Both the position numbers and the translations under genes were made by a program. Below the pieces are notes generated by a model. It was not told the DNA's origin. It worked only from the letters and a program-made list of their open reading frames with translations, and did not search any database. Below, in pieces: positions 4,828-5,858 of a stretch of 5,858 nucleotides of DNA. The stretch comes from Arenicella sp. (GTDB lineage Bacteria; Pseudomonadota; Gammaproteobacteria; Arenicellales; Arenicellaceae), in the NCBI GenBank assembly GCA_016763815.1, contig JAESTB010000048.1, positions 1 through 5,858 on the forward strand. The letters run 5' to 3'. Within the stretch, counting starts at the first letter, position 1, and every line of letters starts with the position of its first letter.

Positions 4828-5301
4828 ATGAAAACTATTGCAGTCGTGCTAGTAAACCTTCTCATCTGTGTGCCTACGTTTTCATTTGCGCAGTCCTGTA
4901 ATTCGATTGGGTCGATTGATTGGCTACTAGGTTACTGGGTCGCCGATGATGGAGAATCGATAACAATCGAGCATTGGAAAAAGGTCAGCCCTCAGTCTTT
5001 TGAAGGTTATGGAGAGTCGAGAAATAAGCTTTCAAATGAGCGCCAATCTGGCGAATCGTTGAGGCTGGTTGAAATGGCTAACGAGCTTTTTTATTTGGCA
5101 AAACCTGAGCAAAATGATTTTCCAGTTGCGTTTAAGCTGACCCAGTGTTCTAGAAAAAATGCTGTTTTCGAAAACTCTACTCATGACTTCCCTAAAAAAC
5201 TTGACTATCAATTGGGCCTTAACAATAAAATGAAGGTGACCGTAAGCGGCGAAAAAGGTAAGAGTTTCGACATTAACTTTATTCGACGCGATGAAAGCTA
5301 G
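4828..5301 (+). CDS. Secreted DUF6265-family protein
   Basis: 157 residues. Residues 1-21 form a signal peptide (MKTIAVVLVNLLICVPTFSFA), likely cut after A21; the sequence AQSC at 21-24 is not a good lipobox, so I expect a soluble periplasmic or secreted protein. The mature part begins with IDWLLGYWVADD (30-41), contains EHWKKVSPQSFEGYGES (48-64), LFYLAKPEQNDFPVAFKL (88-104) and the hallmark FENSTHDFPKKLDYQ (114-128), and ends in a beta-strand-rich tail. This pattern is that of DUF6265, a lipocalin-like small beta fold of unknown function. C24 and C107 could form a disulfide. The start is fixed by the signal peptide; its RBS is poor. The gene converges with the HugZ-like gene. Confidence 0.82.
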   Translation: MKTIAVVLVNLLICVPTFSFAQSCNSIGSIDWLLGYWVADDGESITIEHWKKVSPQSFEGYGESRNKLSNERQSGESLRLVEMANELFYLAKPEQNDFPVAFKLTQCSRKNAVFENSTHDFPKKLDYQLGLNNKMKVTVSGEKGKSFDINFIRRDES

Positions 5302-5311
5302 GTAAGAGGGA

Positions 5312-5335
5312 TAACGAGCATTAATCACCTTGTTA
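5312..5335. other. Hairpin after DUF6265 stop
   Basis: TAACGAG (5312-5318) pairs with CTTGTTA (5329-5335) with one G-U pair and a 10-nt loop, 10 nt after the stop codon. There is no T-tract. It may stabilise the 3' end of the transcript. Confidence 0.35.
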
Positions 5336-5358
5336 GCATTACCAGTACTCTTTTGTAT

Positions 5359-5387
5359 TAGTCTTATGCACTCAGACTAGCACTTTT
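5359..5387 (+). terminator. Weak intrinsic terminator candidate
   Basis: TAGTCT (5359-5364) and AGACTA (5374-5379) form a perfect 6-bp stem with a 9-nt loop, followed after four bases by TTTT (5384-5387) on the + strand. It would end the DUF6265 transcript before the convergent HugZ-like gene. The stem is short and AT-rich and the T-run is short, so the call is tentative. Confidence 0.3.
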
Positions 5388-5858
5388 ACGCGGCCACAAC
5401 TTCTCTAGCGGCATGAGTTAGCTTTACCAGTTGCTGCCGTACTTCTTGGGCACTATGTGCGGGTTCTTCAAACGGAACAAAGATAGGTTTACCTTGATTC
5501 GCTTTTAAGAAGCAGCCGTCGGGGGTAAGTGTAATCATTTCGACATGCTGTGCGTATATAGCAAAAAGGTGTTTACAAATGAGTTGCATCGCGTCTTCAT
5601 GATCTTCGTTCATGTGGCGAACAATGTTTTCTTCATCGCCTAACCATTCAGGTGTCGGGAGCGTCCATGCGTCTTTGCTAATCCAGTTAATATCACCGAA
5701 ACCGCCGATAAATCGAACGCGTTCGGTGTGTAATTTAAAAAATTCAAAATCGTGCGTGCCCTGGTAGGCGCGACTCTCGGGGTACAGCGTGAAGAAGCGC
5801 TGTTGTATGGCTTCTTTTTCGCCTACATCAACCCGCGTTGCATCACCCAATAGGCTGA
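5386..5858 (-). CDS. HugZ-like heme-utilisation protein, C-terminal part (5' end outside window)
   Basis: The frame enters from the right edge without a start and ends at TAA (5388-5386), giving 156 visible residues of a protein that is usually about 240-250 long. The visible start reads SLLGDATRVD, matching the strand after the flavin-type split barrel in this family. Next come RFFTLYPESRAYQ (about 20-32), FEFFKLHTERVRFIGGFGDINWI (about 37-59), and then a DUF2470 domain with NIVRHMNEDHEDAM (about 78-91), whose HMNxDH motif is conserved. Together this is the pyridoxamine-5'-phosphate-oxidase-like/DUF2470 architecture of HugZ heme oxygenases and heme-trafficking relatives. A TTG codon at 5850-5848 could be taken as a start, but it falls mid-domain and the frame stays open upstream, so the gene is simply cut by the window. 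It probably acts in the cytoplasm in heme iron use; enzymatic activity cannot be judged from this half. Confidence 0.85.
   Translation of the reverse strand, partial: SLLGDATRVDVGEKEAIQQRFFTLYPESRAYQGTHDFEFFKLHTERVRFIGGFGDINWISKDAWTLPTPEWLGDEENIVRHMNEDHEDAMQLICKHLFAIYAQHVEMITLTPDGCFLKANQGKPIFVPFEEPAHSAQEVRQQLVKLTHAAREVVAA

Noticed and set aside
5032..5328. 98-codon - strand ORF opposite DUF6265
   Set aside because: It lies antisense to a gene with a clear signal peptide and family motif, and its translation has no coherent domain pattern.
4034..5385. Integron cassette array (GFA, DUF and VOC genes are common cassettes)
   Set aside because: I see no attC-like sites with paired core sequences at regular cassette boundaries; TAACGAG/CTTGTTA at 5312-5335 is far too short and stands alone. 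Gene orientation also changes.
5848..5850. TTG as the start of the HugZ-like gene
   Set aside because: The frame stays open to the window edge with family-like residues upstream, and the start would remove the N-terminal barrel.

Overview
The window looks like part of a bacterial chromosome with moderate GC content, densely packed with single-domain enzyme genes. The gene families (RuBisCO-like protein, HugZ/DUF2470 heme-related protein, GFA protein, YafY-type WYL regulator, DUF6265, exported amidohydrolase) and the Shine-Dalgarno and signal-peptide style suit a Gram-negative proteobacterium. A marine or aquatic gammaproteobacterium is my guess, but no gene here proves it. There is no transposase, integrase, tRNA, rRNA or CRISPR array.

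Left part (1-2630, + strand): three perfect 24-bp tandem copies at the left edge each carry an ATG and a GAGG Shine-Dalgarno. They encode a tiny ORF (MKTAEALK three times) whose TGA overlaps the start codon of a form IV RuBisCO-like protein (ATGA overlap). After a 197-bp gap comes an exported metal-dependent amidohydrolase with a complete binuclear metal site. The two enzymes are too far apart to be called an operon with confidence.

Middle part (2826-4033): a YafY-type HTH-WYL regulator (- strand) and a small VOC-fold protein (+ strand) diverge from a 131-bp region. A perfect 25-bp inverted repeat with a 6-nt centre sits almost exactly midway between the two start codons. Mirror-image sigma70-like promoters can be read in its two arms, which suggests one regulated divergent promoter.

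Right part (4034-5858): a 216-bp gap rich in dyads leads to a GTG-started GFA-family zinc protein, whose stop codon lies in a 10-bp tandem repeat. A secreted DUF6265 protein follows on the + strand. At the right edge is the C-terminal part of a HugZ-like heme-utilisation protein on the - strand, converging on DUF6265; its N-terminus lies outside the window.

The genes do not form one obvious pathway. The most unusual items are the repeated start/RBS leader before the RuBisCO-like gene and the symmetric palindromic divergent promoter.
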